Part shown: positions 1 through 7,146 of the stretch, piece after piece
How the letters are laid out: each line of letters begins with the position of its first letter
How positions within the stretch are numbered: the first letter of the stretch is position 1
Assembly: GCA_944362695.1 (NCBI GenBank)
Contig: CALVTQ010000081.1
Location: forward strand, 1 to 42,761
DNA length: 42,761 nt
Reading direction: 5' to 3'
Source of the DNA: an uncultured Clostridia bacterium
GTDB lineage: Bacteria; Bacillota; Clostridia; Christensenellales; Aristaeellaceae
Position numbers and translations under genes: made by a program
The notes under the pieces: model-generated
Seen by the model: the letters and a program-made list of their open reading frames with translations, nothing else
Told to the model about the DNA's origin: nothing
The model's database searches: none

Positions 1-1
1 T

Positions 2-166
2 AGGATTGATTTTGAATTGCCGGATATCACACGAAACCATCCTGCGAGACACGATCTAATTTACCCCATGCTCAAAGCGAAATACAAAGAACTTGTAATG
101 GGAGACGACATTGAATATCTCAAGCCCAGAAAGGATTGGATATTGAAAAATGGCGCGAAAACATGA
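2..166 (+). CDS. C-terminal end of an unidentified protein (5' truncated by window edge)
   Basis: An open frame runs in from the window edge and ends at TGA 164-166, giving the last 54 residues of a protein whose start lies outside. The segment is charged, with IYPMLKAKYKELV and a Lys/Arg-rich tail ending NGAKT. I do not recognise the family. Its reading frame overlaps the start of the next gene by 17 bases, which suggests translational coupling and a shared operon. The frame has no stop over its whole visible length, and the amino acid composition is protein-like, but 54 residues give limited support. Confidence 0.5.
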   Translation, partial: RIDFELPDITRNHPARHDLIYPMLKAKYKELVMGDDIEYLKPRKDWILKNGAKT

Positions 167-650
167 TGTCAGTACGGATGCTGGATTGTGGATCATAAAA
201 CATTTTATATTTGCGGTATTTCCGGTTGTCACTACGCTGGTCGCTGGTGGAGTTGTGGGATGGTTCGCGCGCGATTGGTCAATAGAGGTCGTTTCGCCGC
301 AGGAGGCACTATCGAATCTTTGCGGACTGCTGTCGGATGTGCTGGCATTTTTGATAGGGTTCGTAATGTTGCTGCTCGGTTTTGCATCATCCAATACACT
401 GAAAACGATCTATAAATATCCGGCGACAAGATTTGAATACAAGATCAACATGTTGGTTCCGATTCTTTATGGATTTTTGCTTACAGCAGCTATTGTTGTT
501 GCTTCGGCATTCGTCGACGGACGGGAAGTGATTGTGCTGTCTGGCAGACGTGCGTCGATGTACGTTGCGATGATTGCTGCGTTTATATTTTCTATTATCA
601 AGTGCCTTTGCTGCCATTTCAAAATGATTGCCAGCGTGACAAAAGAATAG
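150..650 (+). CDS. Four-helix integral membrane protein of unknown function
   Basis: This 166-residue protein has four hydrophobic segments at about residues 15-40, 57-80, 100-122 and 137-158. They are joined by short polar loops, and the last ends in a Cys-rich patch (KCLCCHF). I do not recognise a named family. The start ATG lies inside the end of the preceding frame, with only a weak upstream purine stretch (ATTGAAAA), so translation probably depends on coupling to that gene. The pair resembles two-gene accessory modules in which a soluble protein is encoded next to a small membrane protein, but the partner is truncated and no function can be assigned. Base composition is lower in GC than the genes that follow, which fits acquired DNA. 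It ends in TAG, showing UAG acts as a stop here. Confidence 0.65.
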   Translation: MARKHDVSTDAGLWIIKHFIFAVFPVVTTLVAGGVVGWFARDWSIEVVSPQEALSNLCGLLSDVLAFLIGFVMLLLGFASSNTLKTIYKYPATRFEYKINMLVPILYGFLLTAAIVVASAFVDGREVIVLSGRRASMYVAMIAAFIFSIIKCLCCHFKMIASVTKE

Positions 651-654
651 CCGA

Positions 655-703
655 GAAAGCCGTCATTGTGCGAACCGATCGATTCGTCATGACGGTTTCT
701 TTG
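655..703 (+). terminator. Probable intrinsic terminator after the membrane protein gene
   Basis: GAAAGCCGTCA (655-665) pairs with TGACGGTTTC (690-699) with one bulged G, and an inner CGAA/TTCG pairing lies in the loop. A short T-rich stretch follows. The stem is good but the T-tract is weak. Confidence 0.5.
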
Positions 704-750
704 CGCCAATGCCGCCGCCCCGCATCCATCCATTCCCACCGCCCGCCCGC

Positions 751-779
751 GCATATTCCGCACCGGCAAACTCATACTA
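751..779 (+). promoter_or_regulatory. Sigma-G-type forespore promoter of spoVT
   Basis: GCATA at 751-755 matches the sigma-G -35 consensus GnATR. CATACTA at 773-779 matches the -10 consensus CATnnTA. The spacer is 17 bases, within the normal range. In Bacillus subtilis spoVT is transcribed by sigma-G, so the position 40 bases upstream of the spoVT start fits. No good sigma-A promoter is visible in the same interval. Confidence 0.7.
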
Positions 780-819
780 GGGGAGCCGAAAGAAAGCAGA
801 AATGAAGGAGGCGGCATTC

Positions 820-1374
820 GTGCGAGCAACGGGCATCGTGAGACGGATCGACGAACTTGGTCGCGTTGTGATTCCGAAAGAGATCAGACGCACTTTGCGC
901 ATCAGGGAAGGCGATCCGCTCGAGATCTACACCGACAAAGACGGTGAAGTGATTTTGAAGAAGTATTCGCCGATCGGCGAGATTTCAAACTTTGCGAAGG
1001 ATTACACCGAGTCGCTGTTCAGGTCGCTGGGGCACATCGCATGCATCACCGACAAGGACATGATCGTCTCGGCGAGCGGCGTGTCGCGCAAGGAGCTATG
1101 GGAGAAGCCCATCAGCCGCGACCTCGAGCAGGCGATCCAGAGCAGGCAGGTCGTAACCGCCAACAGGGGCAGCGGCACGAGGCTTGTGCCGGTGACCAAC
1201 GAGGAGGATGCGCAGGCGTACACCGCGCAGGTGATCTGCCCGATCATCGCGGACGGCGAGTCCATCGGCGCGGTCGTGCTGCTCTCGCGCGAGCCGTCGG
1301 CGAGGATGGGCGACACCGAGCTCAAGGTTGCAGAGACGACCGCGAGCATCGTCGGGCGGCAGATGGAACAGTAA
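820..1374 (+). CDS. spoVT: Stage V sporulation protein T (AbrB-type transcription factor)
   Basis: SpoVT is a DNA-binding regulator acting late in the forespore, tuning sigma-G-dependent genes. This 184-residue protein has the full arrangement: an N-terminal AbrB-type swapped-hairpin domain (ATGIVRRIDELGRVVIPKEI, about residues 3-22, then LRIREGDPLEIY and VILKKYSP) and a C-terminal GAF-like domain (about 55-184) ending in RQMEQ, as in Bacillus SpoVT. I chose the GTG at 820 because AAGGAGG at 805-811 sits eight bases upstream and the protein then begins MRATG like known SpoVT proteins. An ATG at 802 in the same frame would place the ribosome binding site inside the gene. It has its own sigma-G-type promoter and is not in an operon with the sugar genes that follow. 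Its presence implies an endospore former. Confidence 0.95.
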   Translation: MRATGIVRRIDELGRVVIPKEIRRTLRIREGDPLEIYTDKDGEVILKKYSPIGEISNFAKDYTESLFRSLGHIACITDKDMIVSASGVSRKELWEKPISRDLEQAIQSRQVVTANRGSGTRLVPVTNEEDAQAYTAQVICPIIADGESIGAVVLLSREPSARMGDTELKVAETTASIVGRQMEQ

Positions 1375-1464
1375 CACAGAGGAAGCAGGGCTTTGCGCGC
1401 GCATGCGGGCAGGGCCTTTTTGCGTTACTGCAGATGATGGCGGCTACCCTTTGCGCCGGTTCTG

Positions 1465-1473
1465 TGATATAAT
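1465..1473 (+). promoter_or_regulatory. Extended -10 promoter for the sugar operon
   Basis: TGATATAAT contains a perfect TATAAT (1468-1473) preceded by the TGn extension at 1465-1467. The -35 region at 17-base spacing (TACCCT) is poor, as is usual for extended -10 promoters. It lies 42 bases upstream of the first gene of the operon. Confidence 0.6.
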
Positions 1474-1514
1474 AATAGGCAAAGTATGAAAATCAGACGA
1501 AGGGAGAGACCGCT

Positions 1515-2276
1515 ATGATGCTGGGCGCGCAGACATACACCGTGCGCAGTTACACACAAAATGAACGGGACTTTCGCGAGGCCATGAGGCGCATCGCCGC
1601 CATCGGCTACACGTGCGTACAGCTCTCGGCCATCGGCAACGTGCCGGTCGAGGCGCAGCGCGACATCTGCGGCGAGTTCGGCTTGAAGATCGCGCTGACG
1701 CACACCAGCCCGGAGCGCATGCTCGCCGACCCGCAGGGCGTCATCCGCGACCACGAGATTCTCGGCTGCGAGAACATCGGCATCGGCATGATGCCCGACA
1801 GATACCGCACCGCCGAGTGGATCGACCGCTTTGCGCAGGACTTCACCGGCCCGGCGAAGATGATGCGCGACGCGGGCAAGCGGCTGATGTACCACAACCA
1901 CAACATCGAATGGACGCGGCTGCGCGACGGGCGGCGCATCATCGACGTGCTGCTCGAGCAGATGCCCGCAGAGCTCATGGGCATCACGCTGGACACGTAC
2001 TGGGTGCAGGCGGCGGGCTGCGATGTCCTCGCGTGGATCGAGAAGCTGCAGGACCGCATTTCCTGCGTGCATCTCAAGGACGTGGCCGTGCAGAATTGGG
2101 ACATGCGCATGGCGGCCGTGGGCGAGGGCAACATGGACTTTAAGCGGATTCTCAAAAAGCTCGCGGAGCTTGGCAAGACGGACTATCTGCTTGTGGAGCA
2201 GGACGACTGCTATGGCGACGATCCGTTCGCCTGCCTGGCGCGCAGCTATGAAAACATCAGAAAGATGGGGTATTGA
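1515..2276 (+). CDS. Sugar phosphate isomerase/epimerase family TIM-barrel protein
   Basis: This 253-residue protein belongs to the xylose-isomerase-like TIM-barrel superfamily (AP endonuclease family 2 fold), whose members use a divalent metal to isomerise or epimerise sugars and inositols. Recognisable landmarks are the barrel opening GAQTYTVR, the strand motif YHNHNIEW (about 132-139), LDTYWVQAAG (about 156-165) and CVHLKDV (about 182-188), which carry the usual His/Glu/Asp/His ligands, and a late VEQDD. AGGGAG precedes the ATG. It is the first gene of a three-gene operon, four bases before the oxidoreductase gene. YHNHN...LD.YW...G is common in members encoded beside Gfo/Idh/MocA oxidoreductases. 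The substrate cannot be read from the sequence. A 2-keto or 3-keto sugar or an inositol derivative is plausible. Confidence 0.85.
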   Translation: MMLGAQTYTVRSYTQNERDFREAMRRIAAIGYTCVQLSAIGNVPVEAQRDICGEFGLKIALTHTSPERMLADPQGVIRDHEILGCENIGIGMMPDRYRTAEWIDRFAQDFTGPAKMMRDAGKRLMYHNHNIEWTRLRDGRRIIDVLLEQMPAELMGITLDTYWVQAAGCDVLAWIEKLQDRISCVHLKDVAVQNWDMRMAAVGEGNMDFKRILKKLAELGKTDYLLVEQDDCYGDDPFACLARSYENIRKMGY

Positions 2277-2279
2277 GCG

Positions 2280-3434
2280 ATGGAAAAGATCAAATTGGGC
2301 GTCATCGGCGTGGGCAACATGGGCACGGGCCACATCGGCAACTGGCTGGACGGCAAGATGCCCGAGATCGACGTGGTGGCCGTGGCCGACCGCAGCGAAG
2401 CCCGCAGGGCTTGGGCGCGCGAGCACGTGCCTGGCGCGCAGGTGTTTGACGAAGGCAGCGAGCTGATCGCCGCCGGCGTGTGCGACGCCGTGCTGATCGC
2501 CACGCCGCACTACCAGCACCCGACGCTGGCCGTCGAGGCGATGCGTGCGGGGCTGCACGTCATGGTCGAGAAGCCCGCAGGCGTCTACACGCAGCAGGTG
2601 CGCGTGATGAACGAGGAGGCGGACAGGCATCCCGAGCTGACGTTCGGCATGATGTTCAACCAGCGCACGAACTGCGTCTACCGCAAGGTGCACGACATGG
2701 TGCACGGCGGCGAGATCGGCGCGATCAAGCGCGTCAACTGGATTATCACCGACTGGTACCGCACGCAGTTCTACTACGACTCCGGCGCGTGGCGGGCCAC
2801 GTGGGCGGGCGAGGGCGGCGGCGTGCTGCTCAACCAATGCCCGCACCAGCTCGACCTGCTGCAGTGGATCGTCGGCCTGCCGGTCAGCGTGCGCGCGTTC
2901 TGCCACAAGGGCAAATGGCACGACATCGAGGTCGAGGACGACGTGACGGCCTACATGGAGTTTGAAAACGGCGCGACGGGCGTTTTTGTCACGACGACGG
3001 CGGACGCGCCCGGCACCAACCGCCTGGAGATCACCGGCACGAAGGGGACGATCGTCACCGACGGCAGCAGCGTGCATTTCCGCAAGCTCGAGATGGACGA
3101 GCGCGAGTGGTGCGCGACGTGCAAGGAGGGCTTCCGCGCGCCGGGCTATGAGACCGTGAACGTGGAGACCGACGGGCAGTTCCCTGCGCACGCGGGCGTC
3201 ATGAACGCATTTGCGGCGCACATCCTGCGCGGCGAGCCGCTCGTCGCCGATGGCCGCGAGGGCATCAACGGCCTGATGCTCTCCAATGCGATGCATCTTT
3301 CCTCGTGGCTGGGCCATCCCGTCTCGCTGCCGGTTGATGAGGACGCCTTCCTCGCGGAGCTCAACAAGCGGCGTGCGGTTTCGCGCGTCAAGACCGGCGA
3401 GAGCGTTTTCAGCGACACGACCGGCTCGTATTGA
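2280..3434 (+). CDS. Gfo/Idh/MocA family NAD(P)-dependent oxidoreductase
   Basis: A 384-residue protein of the glucose-fructose oxidoreductase / inositol dehydrogenase family, which oxidises or reduces a hydroxyl of a sugar or cyclitol with a nicotinamide cofactor. The N-terminal Rossmann motif GVIGVGNMG is at residues 7-15. The family EKPAG motif (97-101) carries the conserved Lys, and NQCPHQLDLLQW (185-196) carries the catalytic Asp/His region. The C-terminal alpha/beta domain fills the rest. It starts four bases after the stop of the upstream TIM-barrel gene and is followed after 24 bases by a second TIM-barrel gene. The set therefore looks like a sequential oxidation-isomerisation pathway acting in the cytoplasm. 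No sugar transporter or kinase is encoded beside it. Confidence 0.9.
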   Translation: MEKIKLGVIGVGNMGTGHIGNWLDGKMPEIDVVAVADRSEARRAWAREHVPGAQVFDEGSELIAAGVCDAVLIATPHYQHPTLAVEAMRAGLHVMVEKPAGVYTQQVRVMNEEADRHPELTFGMMFNQRTNCVYRKVHDMVHGGEIGAIKRVNWIITDWYRTQFYYDSGAWRATWAGEGGGVLLNQCPHQLDLLQWIVGLPVSVRAFCHKGKWHDIEVEDDVTAYMEFENGATGVFVTTTADAPGTNRLEITGTKGTIVTDGSSVHFRKLEMDEREWCATCKEGFRAPGYETVNVETDGQFPAHAGVMNAFAAHILRGEPLVADGREGINGLMLSNAMHLSSWLGHPVSLPVDEDAFLAELNKRRAVSRVKTGESVFSDTTGSY

Positions 3435-3458
3435 GCGGGGCAGGAAGGAGCGAAAGAT

Positions 3459-4310
3459 ATGACGGATACAAAGGGACTGCGCATTTACGCGTTTGCCGAC
3501 GAGGCGTCATCGAGCATGGCCGGGCAGATTGCTGCCATGCGCCGAAACGGTTTGCAGGGCTTGGAGATTCGCGGCGTGGACGGCGAGAATATCTCGTCCA
3601 TCACAGAGGCGAAGGCGCGCGAGGTTCGCCGCATGCTCGACGGCGAGGGCCTGACGGTTTGGAGCATGGGCTCGCCCATCGGCAAGACGGACATCCGCAG
3701 CGAGGATTTCGACGCGCACCTCGAGTCGCTGCGCCACACGCTGGATCTGGCCGCGATACTGGGCGCGGAGAACCTGCGCATGTTCTCGTTCTACCTTCCG
3801 GCGCACGAGGACCCGGCGGCGTATCGCGGGCCTGTGCTCGAGCGGATGGAGAAGATGCTCGCCGTGGCGAAGGGCAGCGGCGTGGCGCTGTGCCACGAGA
3901 ACGAGAAGGGCATCTATGGCGACAATGCGGCGCGCTGCCGCGATTTGCTCGACGTGTTCGGCGAGCTCAAGGGCGTGTTCGATCCGGCGAACTTCATCCA
4001 GTGCGGGCAGGACGTATGGGACGCGTGGACGCTGCTCCATGACCGGATTCACTACCTGCACATCAAGGACGCGCTGGCGGACGGCACGGTCGTGCCCGCG
4101 GGCAAGGGCATCGGCTGCGTGGCGCGCGTGCTGGCGGCGTACCGCGTGGGCGGCGGCAGCGCCGTGACGATCGAGCCGCACCTCTCCGCGTTCACGGGCC
4201 TTCAGGGGCTCGAGCGCGAGGGCGAAAAGAGCGTCGTGGGCGGCATGCATTTCGCGGACAACGACGCGGCGTTTGATGCGGCCTGCGCGGCGCTCAAAGA
4301 ATTGCTGTGA
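3459..4310 (+). CDS. Second sugar phosphate isomerase/epimerase family protein
   Basis: A 283-residue xylose-isomerase-like TIM-barrel protein, divergent from the one at 1515. Probable metal ligands lie in CHENEKG (about 148-154), GVFDPANF (about 172-179), HYLHIKDAL (about 198-206) and TIEPHL (about 235-240), which is the canonical Glu-Asp-His-Glu series. GGAAGGAG precedes the ATG by nine bases. It is the last gene of the operon and is followed by a bidirectional terminator. Two barrels of the same superfamily flanking one oxidoreductase suggest two distinct isomerisation or elimination steps rather than redundancy, but the substrate is unknown. Confidence 0.85.
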   Translation: MTDTKGLRIYAFADEASSSMAGQIAAMRRNGLQGLEIRGVDGENISSITEAKAREVRRMLDGEGLTVWSMGSPIGKTDIRSEDFDAHLESLRHTLDLAAILGAENLRMFSFYLPAHEDPAAYRGPVLERMEKMLAVAKGSGVALCHENEKGIYGDNAARCRDLLDVFGELKGVFDPANFIQCGQDVWDAWTLLHDRIHYLHIKDALADGTVVPAGKGIGCVARVLAAYRVGGGSAVTIEPHLSAFTGLQGLEREGEKSVVGGMHFADNDAAFDAACAALKELL

Positions 4311-4338
4311 TCAAAAAGTAAATAATACATAGAAAAAA

Positions 4339-4380
4339 CGCGTTTCCCGATGCGGATGTGCCGGGGAACGCGCTTTTCTT
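4339..4380. terminator. Bidirectional intrinsic terminator between convergent operons
   Basis: CGCGTTTCCC (4339-4348) pairs with GGGGAACGCG (4363-4372) with one wobble. On the plus strand CTTTTCTT follows. On the minus strand the stem is followed by TTTTTT (complement of the A-run 4333-4338). It ends both the sugar operon (+) and the aro operon (-). Confidence 0.85.
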
Positions 4381-4395
4381 ATGCTGATGTGTATG

Positions 4396-4908
4396 TCACA
4401 GGATGGCCTTGATCTCGTCAAGCTCGCACAGCTCGGAAACGGCGACGCCGAGCGTCATGCGGTTGACGTATTCGGCGTGCGCGGCCTTGCGGTAGAGCGG
4501 CTCGCGGACGGCCATCAGCGTGCGCAGGCGCTCTTCGACGTCGCCCGCGAGGTTGGGGCGCGTGTCCTGTCGCACGTCGGCGCGGATGTGGTCAAGCGGC
4601 CTGTTGAGCCAGACGACGACGCCGTTTTCGCGCATGAGCTCGATGTTCTCCTCGCGCGTGACGATGCCGCCGCCGGTCGCCACGACGCAGGGCTCGCCGT
4701 CACATGCGCGGCGCAGCGCGGCCGTCTCGCAGATGCGGAAGCCCGCGTCGCCCACGTCGGCGAAGATATCGGGAATCGAGCGGCCCTCAAAGGCGACGAT
4801 ATCGTCGTCGAGGTCGAGGAAGGGGACATTCAGCTTGGCGGCGAGCCGCTTGCCCAGCGTGCTCTTGCCGCAGCCCATCATGCCGATCAGAAAAATCGTC
4901 TTTTTCAT
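4396..4908 (-). CDS. aroK: Shikimate kinase
   Basis: Shikimate kinase phosphorylates shikimate at O-3 using ATP, the fifth step of chorismate synthesis. The 170 residues match the normal single-domain length. The Walker A motif GMMGCGKST spans 9-17, the shikimate-binding Asp lies in DLDDDIV (32-38), the FR pair is at 57-58, the GGG loop at 79-81, the lid Arg at 117 and the adenine-binding Arg at 135 (REPLY). It is the last gene of the seven-gene aro operon, starts nine bases after the pheA stop, and ends just before the bidirectional terminator. Expression should follow the leader-peptide attenuator at 11.5 kb. Confidence 0.97.
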   Translation of the reverse strand: MKKTIFLIGMMGCGKSTLGKRLAAKLNVPFLDLDDDIVAFEGRSIPDIFADVGDAGFRICETAALRRACDGEPCVVATGGGIVTREENIELMRENGVVVWLNRPLDHIRADVRQDTRPNLAGDVEERLRTLMAVREPLYRKAAHAEYVNRMTLGVAVSELCELDEIKAIL

Positions 4909-4917
4909 ACGGATGCC

Positions 4918-6033
4918 TCACGCCTTGAAGTCGCTCTCGGCGGCGTGCTTGTACGCGCCGAGCAGGCGGCAGTTCTCGCAATCGGCGGCGAGGGACTGCA
5001 TGAGAATCCGCAGGCTGCCCTCGTCCACATTGCCGGTCAGGTCGACGTAGAAGCTGTATTCCCAGTTCGACTCGTGCAGCGGGCGGGACTCGATGTGCGT
5101 CAGGTTCATGCCCATAGCGACGAAGCTGGAGAGCGCGCGCATCAGCGTGCCGCGCTCGTGGCGGACGGTGAAGGTCAGCGTCGCCTTGTCGGGGATGCCG
5201 ATGGGCGTGGGCGAGGCGCTGACGACGAAGAAGCGCGTGTGGTTGCCGTCAAAGGAGTGGATGTCCGGCGCGAGGATCTCGAGGCCGTAATGCCTGGCCG
5301 CGAGGCGCGAGGCGATGGCGGCGCAGTGCTTGTCGCCCATGTCGGCCACGTGCTTGGCGGCGATGGCGGTGTTGAAATACGGCGTGGTGATCCAGTCCGG
5401 ATGCTCGCCGAGGAACTTGGGGCATTGCGCGAAGCCCTGATCGTGGCTGAACACCTGCGTGATATCCTCGATTTTCGCGCCGGGGACGCCGAGCAGGCAG
5501 TGTTCCACGCGCACGAGCTGCTCGCCGACGATGTGGCAGCTATACTTGCCCATCAGGTCGTAGACCGTGTTGATCGAGCCGGAGGACGAGTTTTCCACCG
5601 GCACGACACCGTATTTGACCTTGCAGTCGGCGACGGCGGCGAAGACCTCCTCGAACGTCTTATAGCTCGTGCGCTCGCAGTCCTCGCCGAAGAAGCCGAC
5701 GACCGCGCTCTCGGAGAACGCGCCCGGCACGCCGCTGTACGCCACGACGGGGCACTGATTCATCGAGTCGAGGTAGCGCAGCTGTTCCTCGCGGGACAGG
5801 CGCATGATCTCGCGGTAGAGCGCGACGGTGCTGCGGGCGATGTCCGGGTCGCTCACCAGCGCGGCGCGGCTGTCGAGCACGGCCTGCTCGCGCGCGGCGT
5901 CCAGCACGTCGAGGTGATTTTCCTTTTTATACAGCGCGACGTCGCGGGCGACGAGCATGCGCTGCTCGTAAAGCGCGATGATCTGGCGGTCGATGGCGTC
6001 GATCTCCGCGCGGCATTGGGCGATATCCTTCAT
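4918..6033 (-). CDS. pheA: Bifunctional chorismate mutase / prephenate dehydratase (P-protein)
   Basis: This 371-residue enzyme converts chorismate to prephenate and then to phenylpyruvate, the committed route to phenylalanine. Domains in order are an AroQ-type chorismate mutase helix bundle (about 1-88, opening with RAEIDAIDRQIIALYEQR), prephenate dehydratase (about 96-275, with YSGVPGAFSE, the VPVENSSSGSI motif and the catalytic HTRFFVV) and an ACT regulatory domain (about 285-360). The ACT domain carries the ESRP motif, which in the family binds phenylalanine for feedback inhibition. AGGAGGA lies upstream of the ATG. The start is 15 bases from the aroC stop, so the binding site overlaps the aroC end. 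Fused mutase-dehydratase is the usual proteobacterial form and is also found in some Clostridia. Confidence 0.97.
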   Translation of the reverse strand: MKDIAQCRAEIDAIDRQIIALYEQRMLVARDVALYKKENHLDVLDAAREQAVLDSRAALVSDPDIARSTVALYREIMRLSREEQLRYLDSMNQCPVVAYSGVPGAFSESAVVGFFGEDCERTSYKTFEEVFAAVADCKVKYGVVPVENSSSGSINTVYDLMGKYSCHIVGEQLVRVEHCLLGVPGAKIEDITQVFSHDQGFAQCPKFLGEHPDWITTPYFNTAIAAKHVADMGDKHCAAIASRLAARHYGLEILAPDIHSFDGNHTRFFVVSASPTPIGIPDKATLTFTVRHERGTLMRALSSFVAMGMNLTHIESRPLHESNWEYSFYVDLTGNVDEGSLRILMQSLAADCENCRLLGAYKHAAESDFKA

Positions 6034-6048
6034 GGCCGATCCTCCTGA

Positions 6049-7146
6049 TCAGATGAAATGCGTGGCGGCGTCGTCCATCAAAAGCTCACAGAGAGCGAGG
6101 GCGAGCGCGCTTTCGATGACGACGACGGCGCGCGGCACGATGCACGGATCGTGGCGGCCGGTGATGGCGAGGTCGGTGTTCTCCATCGTCTCGATGTTGA
6201 CCGACTGCTGCGTCCGGGAAATGGACGGCGTGGGCTTGATCGCCGCGCGCAGGATCACGGGCATGCCGTTTGTGATGCCGCCGGTGATGCCGCCGTTGTG
6301 GTTGCTCGTGCAGATCACATGGCCGTCCGCCACGCGCATGGGGTCGTTGGACTCGCTGCTGTGAAGCTGAGAGATGGCGAAGCCGTCGCCGAACTCCACG
6401 CCCTTGACCGCCGGAACGCTGAACAGCAGATGCGCCGTCACGCTCTCGAGCGAATCGAAGAACGGGCTGCCGACGCCCGCGCGCACGCCCGTGGCCGCGC
6501 ATTCGATCACGCCGCCGGTGCTGTCCTGGCGCATGCGGGCCGCGTCGATGTGCGCGCGCATGGGGGTTTCCATGTCCGCATTGAGCAGCGGGAAGCGCAG
6601 GCTGTGCAGGGCGGTCAGCGCATCGGCGGTGAGGTTCACGGGATCAAAGCGGCTGTCACAGAGCGGGCCGATGGCGGCGATATGCGCGCCGACGGTGATG
6701 CCCTGCTTTTGCAGAATCTGGCGCGCAATGCTGCCCGCGAACACGAGCGGCGCGGTGATCCTGCCGGAAAAATGGCCGCCGCCGCGCGGGTCGTTGTATC
6801 CGTTATATTTAACGAAGCCCGCGTAGTCGGCATGGCCCGGGCGAATGCGGCTGCGCAGCTGGGCATAGTCGCCGGAGCGGGTGTTGGTGTTCTCGATAAT
6901 GCCGCAAAGCGGCGCGCCGGTCGCGTGGCCGTCCAGAATGCCGGAGACGATCTTCACGCGGTCGGGCTCCTTGCGGGCGGTCGCGGTCGGGTCGTTGCCG
7001 GGGGCGCGGCGGGCCATGTGGTAAGCGATGGCGTCCTCGTCGATCGGGAAACCGGCGGGGATGCCGTCGATGACCATGCCGATGCCGCCGCCGTGCGATT
7101 CGCCGAATATCGAGAGCCGGAATTGGCGTCCGAAGTTTGCGCTCAT
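6049..7146 (-). CDS. aroC: Chorismate synthase
   Basis: Chorismate synthase carries out the FMN-dependent 1,4-elimination of phosphate from EPSP, giving chorismate. The 365-residue length is standard. Family signatures are GESHGGGIG near residues 15-23, the RSRIRPGHADY segment, DPRGGGHFSGR and the C-terminal GRHDPC. Its ATG overlaps the aroA stop in the four-base ATGA arrangement, which indicates translational coupling. Confidence 0.97.
   Translation of the reverse strand: MSANFGRQFRLSIFGESHGGGIGMVIDGIPAGFPIDEDAIAYHMARRAPGNDPTATARKEPDRVKIVSGILDGHATGAPLCGIIENTNTRSGDYAQLRSRIRPGHADYAGFVKYNGYNDPRGGGHFSGRITAPLVFAGSIARQILQKQGITVGAHIAAIGPLCDSRFDPVNLTADALTALHSLRFPLLNADMETPMRAHIDAARMRQDSTGGVIECAATGVRAGVGSPFFDSLESVTAHLLFSVPAVKGVEFGDGFAISQLHSSESNDPMRVADGHVICTSNHNGGITGGITNGMPVILRAAIKPTPSISRTQQSVNIETMENTDLAITGRHDPCIVPRAVVVIESALALALCELLMDDAATHFI

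Noticed and set aside
802..819. ATG 802 as the spoVT start
   Set aside because: It would put the AAGGAGG ribosome binding site inside the coding region and add six residues not found in known SpoVT proteins. GTG 820 fits both.
1375..1460. Terminator after spoVT
   Set aside because: GCAGGGC occurs twice and a CTTTTT tract is present, but the repeats are direct, not inverted, and I could not build a convincing stem.
1515..4310. C-glycoside deglycosidase cluster
   Set aside because: Oxidoreductase and TIM-barrel members are present, but the small beta subunit typical of those clusters is missing and no diagnostic motif separates these from other sugar isomerases.
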